From Planctomycetota bacterium (lineage in GTDB: Bacteria > Planctomycetota > Planctomycetia > Pirellulales > Pirellulaceae), in the NCBI GenBank assembly GCA_026692885.1, contig JAPLNJ010000222.1, forward strand, positions 1-23,067: DNA of 23,067 nt. The letters are read 5' to 3'. Within the stretch, counting starts at the first letter, position 1; the number at the start of each line of letters is the position of its first letter. A program made the translations under genes and the position numbers. The notes under the pieces were generated by a model. It worked only from the letters and a program-made list of their open reading frames with translations, ran no database searches and was not told where the DNA came from. Shown piece after piece: positions 15,972-23,067 of this stretch.

Positions 15972-18272
15972 CTAGCCGTACGTCCTCACGCCGATGCCTT
16001 CGTATCCACGGTATCGCTCACCATCGACCCTTGGACGAACCTTGCGAATCTTTGGCAATGCCGCCAATAAGTTTTGGCCGAGTGTTTGGGTTGTCCCCGC
16101 TTCTTTTCTGCCGTTGGTGTCGCACCATGACTTCCACGCCGCGAACAGGTCATCTACCGAGGCAAGATGCTCTGGGCCGACCACGCAGCGGTCGCGGATG
16201 AAAGCGGAGATGGGCGATGACAGATCCTGCAATTCGCTAAGCAGGTCCATGGCGCTATCTGGCTGGACGAAGTACCCTCGCTCTTGAAGTCGCCGCCAGC
16301 CTTCCACAGCCCACAGCATGATGCCGGGCAATTCGGCCAGCAGTTTCTCCGTCAACCCGTGGTCTTCGCGACCGTAGAAGCTCTCCGACAGCCGCAACAG
16401 GATTATCCGGCTGGCGAGTGCCGACGATGCGTCAGACAGTCGCGGTAGCTCGTTGGTCAGCATCATGATCCTGGTGGCCAGCTTGGTCGTGATCGGCTCC
16501 ATGCACTTGCGATCCACCGTCAAGGCATCTTCGCCGCTGATGCTGAGCAACCGCTCCACGACGATGGACTGATCGGTCCGGCCACTTAGCCTCGCGTCCG
16601 AAATCACGGCCAGCATTTTGCCCAGCAGTGGCCACAGCCCGAAGTTTGTGGACAGGCTGGCGAGCGTAGGCCCAGCGACGTTTGCCGGTCCGATCAGGCG
16701 CCGCTGGACTCTGGCAATCGTGCCTTTCCCGCTCCGCTTCGGGCCGACGATGACTAGCATCTTTTGTTGGCGGGTGTCCGGCGTGAGCGTATAGCCGAAC
16801 CATTCCTGCAGCGCCTCCACGCTTTGCGGGTCATCGGGCCAGAGGCGGCCCAGGAAGTCGAGCCAGCCGTCTGGCCGAGGGGCGGTCGCGTCGAAGTCGT
16901 AATCCAGGGCGCCGGTGGCAAAGAATCGCGGGGTCGGCTCCAGGTAATGGTCGCGGCCTTGGACGAGCGATGGCAGATGGACCAAGCCATTCCGGGCCAC
17001 CAGCACACTGTCTTCCGGCCAATATTCGGTCCGGTCTGCGAATGTCGGGGGCTCGCATACCCACGACGGTGGCTCAGTTGAAAAACCGAGTATGGCCTGC
17101 GCCCTCACTTGGTCGATCACATCGCTGACAATGCGTCCTTGGAGCCTTGAATAGGTCTTGTTGAGATGACGAATTACACGCGCCCGAACTTCGCTCGGTT
17201 GGACCTCACGATACGCTCCCTGCAACCACAGATGGAACGCTCCGCGCCAGAACCGCAACCGCGACACGTCGTGAAGCACGTACGCGGCAAGGAAGTCTTC
17301 GCCGGCCCGCGCGGTGTCGAGTTCCTTGGCGTCTACAAGCAACGAGCCAGCCTCTGGCGGCTCCGGCTCGTCTGCGACATCCAACAGCTTCCACAGTTCG
17401 TTGGCACCATTGGCGACCAGGAAGTCGTCCAAGCCTACTTTCGTCGGTTTGCCATCGGCTCCGACCAGGCCCGGCGGAATCCGCACGACCTTGACGACCG
17501 CACCCCGCTTCGTGAGTGCAGCCGCCAGCAGCACTTCGTTGTCCGCGACGTTGGGATTCTCTGCGGCGTCGGAATCGAACGCGATGAAGACGCACCGGCC
17601 CGTCCAGTTGATCCGATCCAGGTCCGGCAGTAGCGCCGATGATTTCTTCCCATGCCAACAATCCACGCCGGTCAGGCCGATCGTGGGGAATCCTTCCTGC
17701 GTTGCCTTTAGCGACTTTTTTTCGCCCTCGGTGAACAGCAGAATACTTTCAGGCTTTTGCAACACAGGCCGAACTGCCGACGGGAAGTACACTCGCACCG
17801 TCGAACCCGTTGGACTCAGATACTTGCACCGCTTTCCCTTTCGCGTCGGCGGGTTGTCCGGCTTCACGCGGGACATGATCTCCTTGCCATTCTCATCGAA
17901 AAACGGGATGACCAGACCGGCCCCTTGTTTCCTCGGCCAGCTCTTCTGGTTCAGCGTGATGGCCAGTTTGGCGTGACTGTCTTCCGAGTAGATGCCGTTG
18001 GCCATGATCGTCTCCTCGCTGAGGCCGCTACCCTCGCGCAACTCGCGGAGATGATGGGCCCGCAGACCAAGGATGGATCCGGCTTGCGTCGGGTTGCCGT
18101 TGGGCTTCATGGGGACGGATTCCGCCGCGGTGGCGTCGGCCGTGTCAAACGGGACCGGCTCTAGGTCGGCTTCCTTGATTCCTGTCGGCGTCGTCTGTAG
18201 GATCATGTTGTCGATTCCGTCCAATGCACCGCGGGCGGGGCGGTTCATGCGTGTACAGTCCAATCCAATCAT
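15972..18272 (-). CDS. Primase-helicase (Toprim-like DUF3854 plus SF3/D5-type helicase)
   Basis: A 766-residue replication protein. The N-terminal half carries a Toprim-like region: SILLFTEGEKKSLKA with E182, then VFIAFDSDAAENPNV with D233 and D235. The C-terminal half is a D5/SF3 helicase: Walker A VGPKRSGKGT (509-518), Walker B-like LGKMLAVISDARLS (550-563), sensor IMMLTNELPRL (602-612) and a putative Arg finger in ASRIILLRL. Such fusions unwind and prime DNA during replication of phages, satellites and integrative plasmids. The start at 18272 lies ten bases after the upstream gene's stop; a Shine-Dalgarno is not evident, and ATG 18206 is possible. The stop is four bases from the iteron-like array, making replication of the excised element its probable job. 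Confidence 0.85.
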   Translation of the reverse strand: MIGLDCTRMNRPARGALDGIDNMILQTTPTGIKEADLEPVPFDTADATAAESVPMKPNGNPTQAGSILGLRAHHLRELREGSGLSEETIMANGIYSEDSHAKLAITLNQKSWPRKQGAGLVIPFFDENGKEIMSRVKPDNPPTRKGKRCKYLSPTGSTVRVYFPSAVRPVLQKPESILLFTEGEKKSLKATQEGFPTIGLTGVDCWHGKKSSALLPDLDRINWTGRCVFIAFDSDAAENPNVADNEVLLAAALTKRGAVVKVVRIPPGLVGADGKPTKVGLDDFLVANGANELWKLLDVADEPEPPEAGSLLVDAKELDTARAGEDFLAAYVLHDVSRLRFWRGAFHLWLQGAYREVQPSEVRARVIRHLNKTYSRLQGRIVSDVIDQVRAQAILGFSTEPPSWVCEPPTFADRTEYWPEDSVLVARNGLVHLPSLVQGRDHYLEPTPRFFATGALDYDFDATAPRPDGWLDFLGRLWPDDPQSVEALQEWFGYTLTPDTRQQKMLVIVGPKRSGKGTIARVQRRLIGPANVAGPTLASLSTNFGLWPLLGKMLAVISDARLSGRTDQSIVVERLLSISGEDALTVDRKCMEPITTKLATRIMMLTNELPRLSDASSALASRIILLRLSESFYGREDHGLTEKLLAELPGIMLWAVEGWRRLQERGYFVQPDSAMDLLSELQDLSSPISAFIRDRCVVGPEHLASVDDLFAAWKSWCDTNGRKEAGTTQTLGQNLLAALPKIRKVRPRVDGERYRGYEGIGVRTYG

Positions 18273-18282
18273 GTCTGGATTG

Positions 18283-19713
18283 TCACTGTGCGCTGTCGTT
18301 CAGAAGTCCCTTTAGCGATTCCATCGCGGCCTTTCGCGCGGCTTTGATGTAGGCGGATTCGTCCCGTTCGGTCAAGACTTCCTGGTTGAATAGGTCAAGG
18401 TCAATCACATCGTCGATGGTGCTTTGGAGCGCGTCGAGCATGACGTGAGGCTCCAACGCCTCGAGCTCGTAGACTTCATCCCTTCCACCGTTGCGATTCA
18501 CGAACCAGTCGTAGTTGCTGGACGACTCTTTGGCGAAGTTGGCAGACGGTAGGCTGTGCTCCCGGATCTGTTCCAAGGTCACGCCGGCCTTGATGATGCT
18601 GAACCGATCTTGCGACAGGTCAAAATCATCGCGTAGCGTCCGGCCGCCGACTTGCGGAATCATCTCGCCTTCCGGGTCGTAGTCGCTCATGATGATGACG
18701 ATCAGCCGCTCTTTTTTGCTCCGCTTGAATCGCAGATAGAGATCATGCCACGGGTCAATGCTGTTGAATCCCCGAGCGCTGCTAGTCGGGATTCGATACT
18801 CCTCGGTGACCTTCATCGCCATGCTGTAAATCGTGTTCTTCTCGCAAAGCACCTCGATATGGTTCGGCTGGGTCTGCAAGAGTTTGCGCCAATACCCGGT
18901 GAACAAACTTTCAATCTCTTGGCGAACGTACTGTCGCACGTTGTCGAACGCGGGGAACTCCTCGAATGGCCGCGTGCCATCGTCGAAAGCATTCCACGGG
19001 AGATCGCCATTTAGCCGCATGCGCGTCAGTAGGTCGGACGTGGCCTGATAGCTGTCGTCGTCATTCTTGTACGGGATTTCGCGCGGGATGTTGCGGAGAA
19101 AGGCGTAGTTGAGCAAGGCGTAATGGACGGCCCGCACACTGAGGGGCCAATACTCCCTCCGATCGGTGTTCACGACTTGCAGGGCATACTTGACGTGGTC
19201 GGCCTTCTGATCACTGATTTCACACCGATGCTTTTCTCCCTCGATGTGGAGAGTATCAAGGCCGTTGAACTCAGCGGCATAAATCGACTTGGTCCGCAAA
19301 TGGCGCAACGCCTGGTGGGCCTCTTCCGGGTCGATGTCGATCAGCGTTTCCCGCACTTGCTCCGCGACGTCCTTGTACCGCTGGCGATTGTGATCCCTCA
19401 GCAGGGCTACGTATTCGTCGTGACTCATCGCGTCACGACGAACTGGCAAAACTCGGCACGGGACGAGCACTTGGTTGATGATCCCCAGCGCCGTAAATCG
19501 CCGGTGACCGGAAACGAGAAAATTGTCTTCGGTGACGATCAGCGGTTCGTGTAGCCCATTGACCTTGATCGACTCGGCCAGCTTCAGAATCTCCCGGTCG
19601 GTCCGGTCGATGGCGTTGTACAGTTCCAGGTTTTCGGGACTGAGGCGGATTGCGGACCGTCGCTTGCGGATCGTCCGGTAACTGGGCTCGGGTAGGGTGG
19701 CGGTGGCGATCAT
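18283..19713 (-). CDS. ParB-like N-terminal domain fused to a Spo11/topoisomerase VI-A-like protein
   Basis: A 476-residue protein. Residues 25-110 are ParB/sulfiredoxin-like: AIDRTDREILKLAESIKVNG, EPLIVTEDNFLVSGHRRFTAL (SGHRR at 68-72). From about 185 the sequence fits the topoisomerase VI subunit A/Spo11 plan: a winged-helix motif LSVRAVHYALL with candidate nucleophile Y198, then a Toprim domain with E291 (IEVLCEKNTI) and D344/D346 in IIMSDYDPEGE. The Y-E and Y-D distances (93 and 146) match those I recall for archaeal topoisomerase VI-A. Known stand-alone relatives include Topo Mini-A of mobile elements. No GHKL ATPase B subunit lies in the window. The protein probably binds and cleaves element DNA in replication, partition or resolution (inference). 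Its start overlaps the upstream gene by 4 nt (ATGA). Confidence 0.8.
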   Translation of the reverse strand: MIATATLPEPSYRTIRKRRSAIRLSPENLELYNAIDRTDREILKLAESIKVNGLHEPLIVTEDNFLVSGHRRFTALGIINQVLVPCRVLPVRRDAMSHDEYVALLRDHNRQRYKDVAEQVRETLIDIDPEEAHQALRHLRTKSIYAAEFNGLDTLHIEGEKHRCEISDQKADHVKYALQVVNTDRREYWPLSVRAVHYALLNYAFLRNIPREIPYKNDDDSYQATSDLLTRMRLNGDLPWNAFDDGTRPFEEFPAFDNVRQYVRQEIESLFTGYWRKLLQTQPNHIEVLCEKNTIYSMAMKVTEEYRIPTSSARGFNSIDPWHDLYLRFKRSKKERLIVIIMSDYDPEGEMIPQVGGRTLRDDFDLSQDRFSIIKAGVTLEQIREHSLPSANFAKESSSNYDWFVNRNGGRDEVYELEALEPHVMLDALQSTIDDVIDLDLFNQEVLTERDESAYIKAARKAAMESLKGLLNDSAQ

Positions 19714-20045
19714 GCTGCGGTTTCCTTGTCAAAAAGCTTCTCGGCCTCGCGCCGTTGCCAACGTTGATACTCCCCTTCTGTGATGCAGCGCGCCCGGTCA
19801 AATCGTGAGACAGCAGCAAGGGTGAACGTCTGCCCCCCGATGTCACCGCCGCCCACTTGATTGTCCAGTGTCGAATAGCAACGCAAGCAGACGACGCCCC
19901 AGCGATACGTGTTCTGCTCTACGTGCGAGATCACAGCCGGATCATCTTTGGACGTTACCGCCGCTGCCCCCGGCAGCTCGGTAAGCCGCCGGACCTTGAC
20001 CTTGCGGGCAATCGTCGTGTCTCGACTGCAGCAAAAGCAGTTCAT
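19710..20045 (-). CDS. Small Cys-rich putative zinc protein
   Basis: A 111-residue protein starting MNCFCCSRD. Cysteines in CFCC near the N-terminus and in VVCLRCYSTL (about 53-56) could together bind one zinc ion. The C-terminal 35 residues are charged and helical. The start is supported by AAGGAGG seven bases upstream. Its stop overlaps the start of the ParB/Spo11-like gene (ATGA at 19713-19710), so translation of the two is probably coupled and their products may work together. I do not recognise the family; a DNA- or protein-binding adaptor is the most that can be said. Confidence 0.65.
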   Translation of the reverse strand: MNCFCCSRDTTIARKVKVRRLTELPGAAAVTSKDDPAVISHVEQNTYRWGVVCLRCYSTLDNQVGGGDIGGQTFTLAAVSRFDRARCITEGEYQRWQRREAEKLFDKETAA

Positions 20046-20251
20046 CCCTTGACCTCCTTCTCCTTGTGTTCCTCCCGCTGGGCCTGCTCACGGGCCAGCC
20101 GCTTGCGGTACAAGTCGATCAGCAGGGCCGCCATCGCTGGAATCAGGCCGGAGTTGTCCGTGGTCTCGACATCGACCACGGTGTCCACGGGGAAGGCGTC
20201 GCCGGCTTGGTCCAGGTCCAGGTCGTCGTGCTGGCGGGTGGCGGTCGTCAT
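20042..20251 (-). CDS. Small acidic-to-basic helical protein
   Basis: A 69-residue protein with an acidic N-terminal third (HDDLDLDQAGDAFPVDTVVDVETTDNSG) and a predicted amphipathic helix ending in a highly charged tail (LIDLYRKRLAREQAQREEHKEKEVKG). There are no recognisable motifs. It is tied to both neighbours by 4-nt ATGA overlaps, and GGGAGG lies about ten bases before its start. The overlap at both ends and coding-like composition support a real gene rather than a chance frame. Its function is unknown; an accessory to the excisionase-like or replication proteins is possible from position. Confidence 0.6.
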   Translation of the reverse strand: MTTATRQHDDLDLDQAGDAFPVDTVVDVETTDNSGLIPAMAALLIDLYRKRLAREQAQREEHKEKEVKG

Positions 20252-20457
20252 GCTGGCGAGACCTCCCGGTTCGCTGCTCGTTCAAGCAAGCTTCGTTCCA
20301 CCATCGCCAGATTGAACAGGATGCGATTGCCTACCCGCAGACATGGAATGTGGCCTGCCTTGGCTTCACGTTTCAGCCAGGTGACAGGAACCCCCAGTCG
20401 AATAGCAGTGCTGTTCGCCGTAAGAAAGGGTTCGTCGGTGCGCTCGTTCGTGTTCAT
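20248..20457 (-). CDS. Excisionase-like helix-turn-helix DNA-binding protein
   Basis: A 69-residue protein. FLTANSTAIRLGVPVTWLKREAKAGHIPCLRVGNRILFNLAMVERSLLERA follows the Xis/AlpA (MerR-type winged helix) pattern: a first helix that reads as STAIRLGV, a recognition helix VTWLKREA, the wing GHIPCLRVGNRILF and a final helix. Such proteins bend DNA to direct recombinase excision or regulate element promoters. The start at ATG 20457 is chosen over a frame open to 20577 because the extra 40 residues cover the promoter region and look non-coding. It is the first gene after a clear -10 box and overlaps the next gene by 4 nt. Its partner could be the tyrosine integrase (now broken) or the serine recombinase. 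Confidence 0.75.
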   Translation of the reverse strand: MNTNERTDEPFLTANSTAIRLGVPVTWLKREAKAGHIPCLRVGNRILFNLAMVERSLLERAANREVSPA

Positions 20458-20514
20458 GGTGAACGAGCATACAGGCCGCGCAGAAGGCGCGAAGACAGTC
20501 GGCCGGGCGGTGCG

Positions 20515-20536
20515 ATTATAAAGCGAGCAAGCGAGC
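20515..20536 (-). promoter_or_regulatory. Promoter and tandem repeat ahead of the excisionase-led operon
   Basis: On the - strand a perfect TATAAT lies at 20520-20515, about 58 bases before the excisionase-like start codon. Directly upstream is an 8-bp tandem repeat (AAGCGAGC twice, 20521-20536 on the + strand) filling the -10 to -35 spacer, a natural operator position. The -35 match is weak, which fits activator or repressor control. The site lies within 35 bp of the stop codon of the upstream 792-residue gene. Confidence 0.55.
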
Positions 20537-20546
20537 AAAAAGCGAT

Positions 20547-22925
20547 TTACGCATACTTCGCCAACGCTTTCTGGCACTTGCTGCGAACCGCTGCATCTTG
20601 GGTACTCTCAACCGCCAGCCGTAGAATCCTGCGCACGTCGGCAATGGAGTACTCGAAGTTTTTGCGCCTCTCTCTGCAAATGCCCAACGACTTGGCATAG
20701 CCCGTTAGCGTCGTGCGACTGATCCCCATTTCGTCTTGAAGCACGGCCGGTTTGACGCCCTTACGCTTCCCTACCGTCGTTTCGACCCCGGGCACCGACG
20801 CCTCGGCCGGCTTGCCGTCGTGGGCCGCACCCAGGGGCGGGGGCGTGGGTGGTTCCTGCGGCGCCGCCTTGCCACCGGCCGCCTGCTGTGCCAACCGTTC
20901 GGCCAGGATGCTGCAGGCTTGGGCCGAGGCGTAAAAGAAATCTCGGAATCGCTGACATTCCGCCGAACCCACACGCCGCATGTCGTCCCGGGATACAATT
21001 TCGTGAACCGCCAGCATCCAACGGATAGTCGGCGTTTCCCCCCGTGGCATGACTGGTCCTGACCAGCCAAGCGTATCTTCGGATAGTATCCCCAATCCGC
21101 GTAGTGGGGTTAACAGCTTGCCAGCGTGAGAGGTCAGAAACACGTGCCGCTTCAAGCAGGCATAGGCCGCATTCGTGTCTCGTACCTCTCTACAGTTCTC
21201 CCAGGGGCCACTGTCATCATATCGAAGAAACATCTCCCCAGCCCGGCCATCGCGAAAACGCCAATCAGGAAAGTCATCGCGTACGCCGGCACCTATCCAC
21301 AGCGTCCGGACACAAAAGACGCCGTCAATGTGCTCCTGTCTGGAAAGGCCAAAATCTTGGGGGCTAAACTCGTCTGGGAACTCTGGGCACGTGCCGCCTT
21401 CTGGCCAAGTTCGTAAGAGAGACTGAAGATTCGGCCAAGTTGCGGACCCGCCGCGGAATAAGTCTTCAAGCCGCCTGAATTCTCCACAAACGTCAATACC
21501 CATAGAGTCCTGCATTTTGATGGTCGGGCCGCCGTCACCGCCCCTAATCAGAATGTCGCCTGCTTCAAGCAGAGCACCCACCACCCCGCGCCCCTGTCCG
21601 TGGTCCACAGCCGCGGGCGCCGACTCGGCATCGACCGCGGGGGCTTCCGTCTGCTTTTCACCGCTTCCCGCCCGATACCGCCGGCCGCGGATAGCCTGCA
21701 GGTCCAGTGTCAAACGCTCCAAGTCCTCCAGCAGGGCCGGCCACGTTGAGAAGTCCGCCGTTTCAAAAGCGGTCATCATCGCCCGGTTCTCGTTCGCCAT
21801 TGCCGGGGGCGCCATTCGGAACGGAATAGCCGCGTCCAGATCCACTTGAATCCTCTCGAATGTGTCATCGATATCAAGGCCCCTCTTGATTGCCTCGTCC
21901 GTGTCCAGCTCCTTTCCACCGGGCAGATAATAAAATCGAGTGCCATCAAGGGGCTTGGCTATAGCGTCCAGGGTCCGCCTCGCTGCCAAGTCCCAAGGCT
22001 TGCCGGCCAGTGCCGTCAGGTCCTGCAGGGCATCAGCTGGAATGGTGTCAAGCAGCCGCTGACCCTCAGACCACTGCCGCCAGAAGTAGTTGAGTGAATA
22101 GGGCGCCTGAAAGCCCACTAGGCTTGCAAGGTTGCCGCGTCGCACGTCACCGTCGATGTGCGTCAGTGATTCGCAGGCGTAGGTCATTTGGGAAAGGTAA
22201 CAACTCAGGGCATCCCGCCACTGATTGCCGGCGTTTCGGGGTGCCTCGTCAGCGGGTTGCGGCTCGCAAGCTGCCCCCCCGCTGGCCTGCGCGTGTTTTG
22301 CGGCCACGGGCGCCGGCCTGGCATCGACCGCAGGGGCTGGCGTGAGCGATGCGCCGGCCAGTTCGGCACCCGTCCGGCCGCGTGCAGTGCCGTCGGCCGT
22401 GGGCAAGTCCTGGGCCGTCGCGCCGCCATCGGCCGCCGCGTCGGCCTGCCCATCGTTGCGGGTCGGGGCCTGGGGCGATTCACAACGCTGCCGAAGCCGG
22501 CCAATTTCACGAGTCAGATTCGCAAGAAGTTCATCTGCCTCGATACCAGAAATGTACTTTTTGGGGATGTATCTGCAGGCGTTGGACCATCGCTTCGTGA
22601 ATTCCTCTACTGACAGACCACATTGACTGCCACTCTCCAGATCAAAGAAACGGGCGAGATCGTCGGACAGATTCTTGTAGCCAAGAATCGCCGCCGTGTG
22701 GCAGTCGGGGTAGCAACCGCCAAGGTCCCTTCGTACCCAAACCGGCCCCTCCGAGACTCTCGCCAGATCGAATTTGTATTCGTCCAAAGCCTCACGGATA
22801 AACACCATCATGTTGTGGGCAAGCCGTTCCCGGTCATCTCGCCAAACGTTGACAAGGAAGCTGTGAGTGAGCACCTCAGGTGTATCACAACCGGGGGAGC
22901 CTAGGTCGGGGTGAGTCCGAACCAT
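20547..22925 (-). CDS. Large multi-part protein of unknown function with C-terminal HTH
   Basis: A 792-residue protein that I do not recognise. Three folded parts are separated by Ala/Pro-rich linkers. The first part is residues 1-150 (FLVNVWRDDRERLAHNMMVFIREALDEY, four or so Cys). After a linker (150-232) comes the second part (235-420, mostly helical). After a second linker (420-445) comes the third part (450-680, containing DGVFCVRTLWIGAGVRDDFPDWRF). After a third linker (680-715) comes a helix-turn-helix at about 723-772 (KPAVLQDEMGISRTTLTGYAKSLGI, then FEYSIADVRRILRLA). The linkers share the phrase APAVDA. The HTH suggests site-specific DNA binding, perhaps as regulator or initiator. The start at 22925 lacks a clear Shine-Dalgarno, and Met39/Met40 are alternatives. 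Confidence 0.65.
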   Translation of the reverse strand: MVRTHPDLGSPGCDTPEVLTHSFLVNVWRDDRERLAHNMMVFIREALDEYKFDLARVSEGPVWVRRDLGGCYPDCHTAAILGYKNLSDDLARFFDLESGSQCGLSVEEFTKRWSNACRYIPKKYISGIEADELLANLTREIGRLRQRCESPQAPTRNDGQADAAADGGATAQDLPTADGTARGRTGAELAGASLTPAPAVDARPAPVAAKHAQASGGAACEPQPADEAPRNAGNQWRDALSCYLSQMTYACESLTHIDGDVRRGNLASLVGFQAPYSLNYFWRQWSEGQRLLDTIPADALQDLTALAGKPWDLAARRTLDAIAKPLDGTRFYYLPGGKELDTDEAIKRGLDIDDTFERIQVDLDAAIPFRMAPPAMANENRAMMTAFETADFSTWPALLEDLERLTLDLQAIRGRRYRAGSGEKQTEAPAVDAESAPAAVDHGQGRGVVGALLEAGDILIRGGDGGPTIKMQDSMGIDVCGEFRRLEDLFRGGSATWPNLQSLLRTWPEGGTCPEFPDEFSPQDFGLSRQEHIDGVFCVRTLWIGAGVRDDFPDWRFRDGRAGEMFLRYDDSGPWENCREVRDTNAAYACLKRHVFLTSHAGKLLTPLRGLGILSEDTLGWSGPVMPRGETPTIRWMLAVHEIVSRDDMRRVGSAECQRFRDFFYASAQACSILAERLAQQAAGGKAAPQEPPTPPPLGAAHDGKPAEASVPGVETTVGKRKGVKPAVLQDEMGISRTTLTGYAKSLGICRERRKNFEYSIADVRRILRLAVESTQDAAVRSKCQKALAKYA

Positions 22926-23067
22926 CGGGATCCGGGTCCCCGTCCAGGTTGATGCGGCCCGGATTCTTTGAGACGGGAAAGGCCGTGAGGGTCTCAGATT
23001 CGCTGAACTGCTACCCCGCCGCCTGGGCAGCCCTGCCTCTTGTGATCCCGCCCCAAGGAAGCAAAAT

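Larger units (their letters stand above)
11767..23067. mobile_element. Integrated element next to tRNA-fMet (right end not seen)
   Basis: From the 3' end of tRNA-fMet rightward, gene content changes from resident chromosomal functions to a tyrosine integrase remnant, a serine recombinase, a primase-helicase, iterons, a ParB/Spo11-like fusion, an excisionase-like HTH protein and unknown proteins. Most are on the - strand in one compact block. No second copy of the tRNA 3' end was found in the window, so the right boundary is outside it or unrecognisable. No capsid, tail, relaxase or type IV secretion genes are visible, so an integrative plasmid-like element or phage satellite is favoured. The last 142 bases (22926-23067) hold no gene that I can support. 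Confidence 0.7.

Noticed and set aside
22971..22996. Inverted repeat GAGAC/GTCTC as element end
   Set aside because: Arms of 5 bp with a 15-base loop are expected by chance, and there is no matching sequence at the tRNA side.
22926..23067. A gene entering from the right edge
   Set aside because: All three - strand frames lack a start with supporting signals or hit stops within 50 codons, and no protein motif is seen.

Overview
The window looks like chromosomal DNA of a planctomycete, probably of the Pirellulales type. It is GC-rich and carries features typical of that phylum: TadE/TadG proteins, a membrane-bound Ser/Thr kinase next to an FHA protein and an ECF sigma factor, a squalene-cyclase-repeat protein with a TonB-like N-terminus, integrases beginning with an RxPKYCxHxPTGQAY-type segment, and many hairpin-rich repeats between genes. 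The taxonomic call is inference from gene families, not from a marker gene.

Positions 1-11692 are the resident chromosome. On the + strand are the tail of a TadE-like protein, a TadG-like von Willebrand A protein, a membrane-anchored coiled-coil protein, a tandem FHA protein, a seven-pass Ser/Thr kinase, a four-pass proline-rich membrane protein and an ECF sigma factor. The FHA-kinase-membrane-sigma run (4828-9324) reads as one signalling cluster. A small exported protein (2537-2926) and the cyclase-repeat protein (9508-11136) lie on the - strand. The intergenic regions hold at least five inverted-repeat elements (3021-3191, 3205-3342, 4500-4593, 9324-9444, 11256-11436). One of them is flanked by a 10-bp direct repeat that looks like a target-site duplication.

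At 11693-11766 lies an initiator tRNA-fMet(CAU). Immediately downstream begins an integrated element that runs to the window edge without a visible second attachment site. Its first gene is a tyrosine integrase broken by a 1-nt frameshift. After it come a hairpin-rich leader, a truncated sigma-like gene whose end overlaps a convergent large serine recombinase, a small zinc-ribbon-like gene, an iteron-like array and a primase-helicase. The next gene fuses a ParB-like N-terminus to a Spo11/topoisomerase VI-A-like protein. It is preceded by three tiny genes that overlap by 4 nt (ATGA) and include an excisionase-like HTH protein, driven by a recognisable promoter. A 792-residue protein of unknown function with a C-terminal HTH stands furthest upstream.

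The right half is therefore best read as an integrative plasmid-like element or phage satellite. It has its own replication genes (primase-helicase, iterons), an excision/regulation cassette and two unrelated recombinases, but no capsid, tail or conjugation genes in view. The most notable gene is the ParB/Spo11-like fusion at 18283-19713, in which the catalytic Tyr and Toprim acidic residues can be read directly with the expected spacing.
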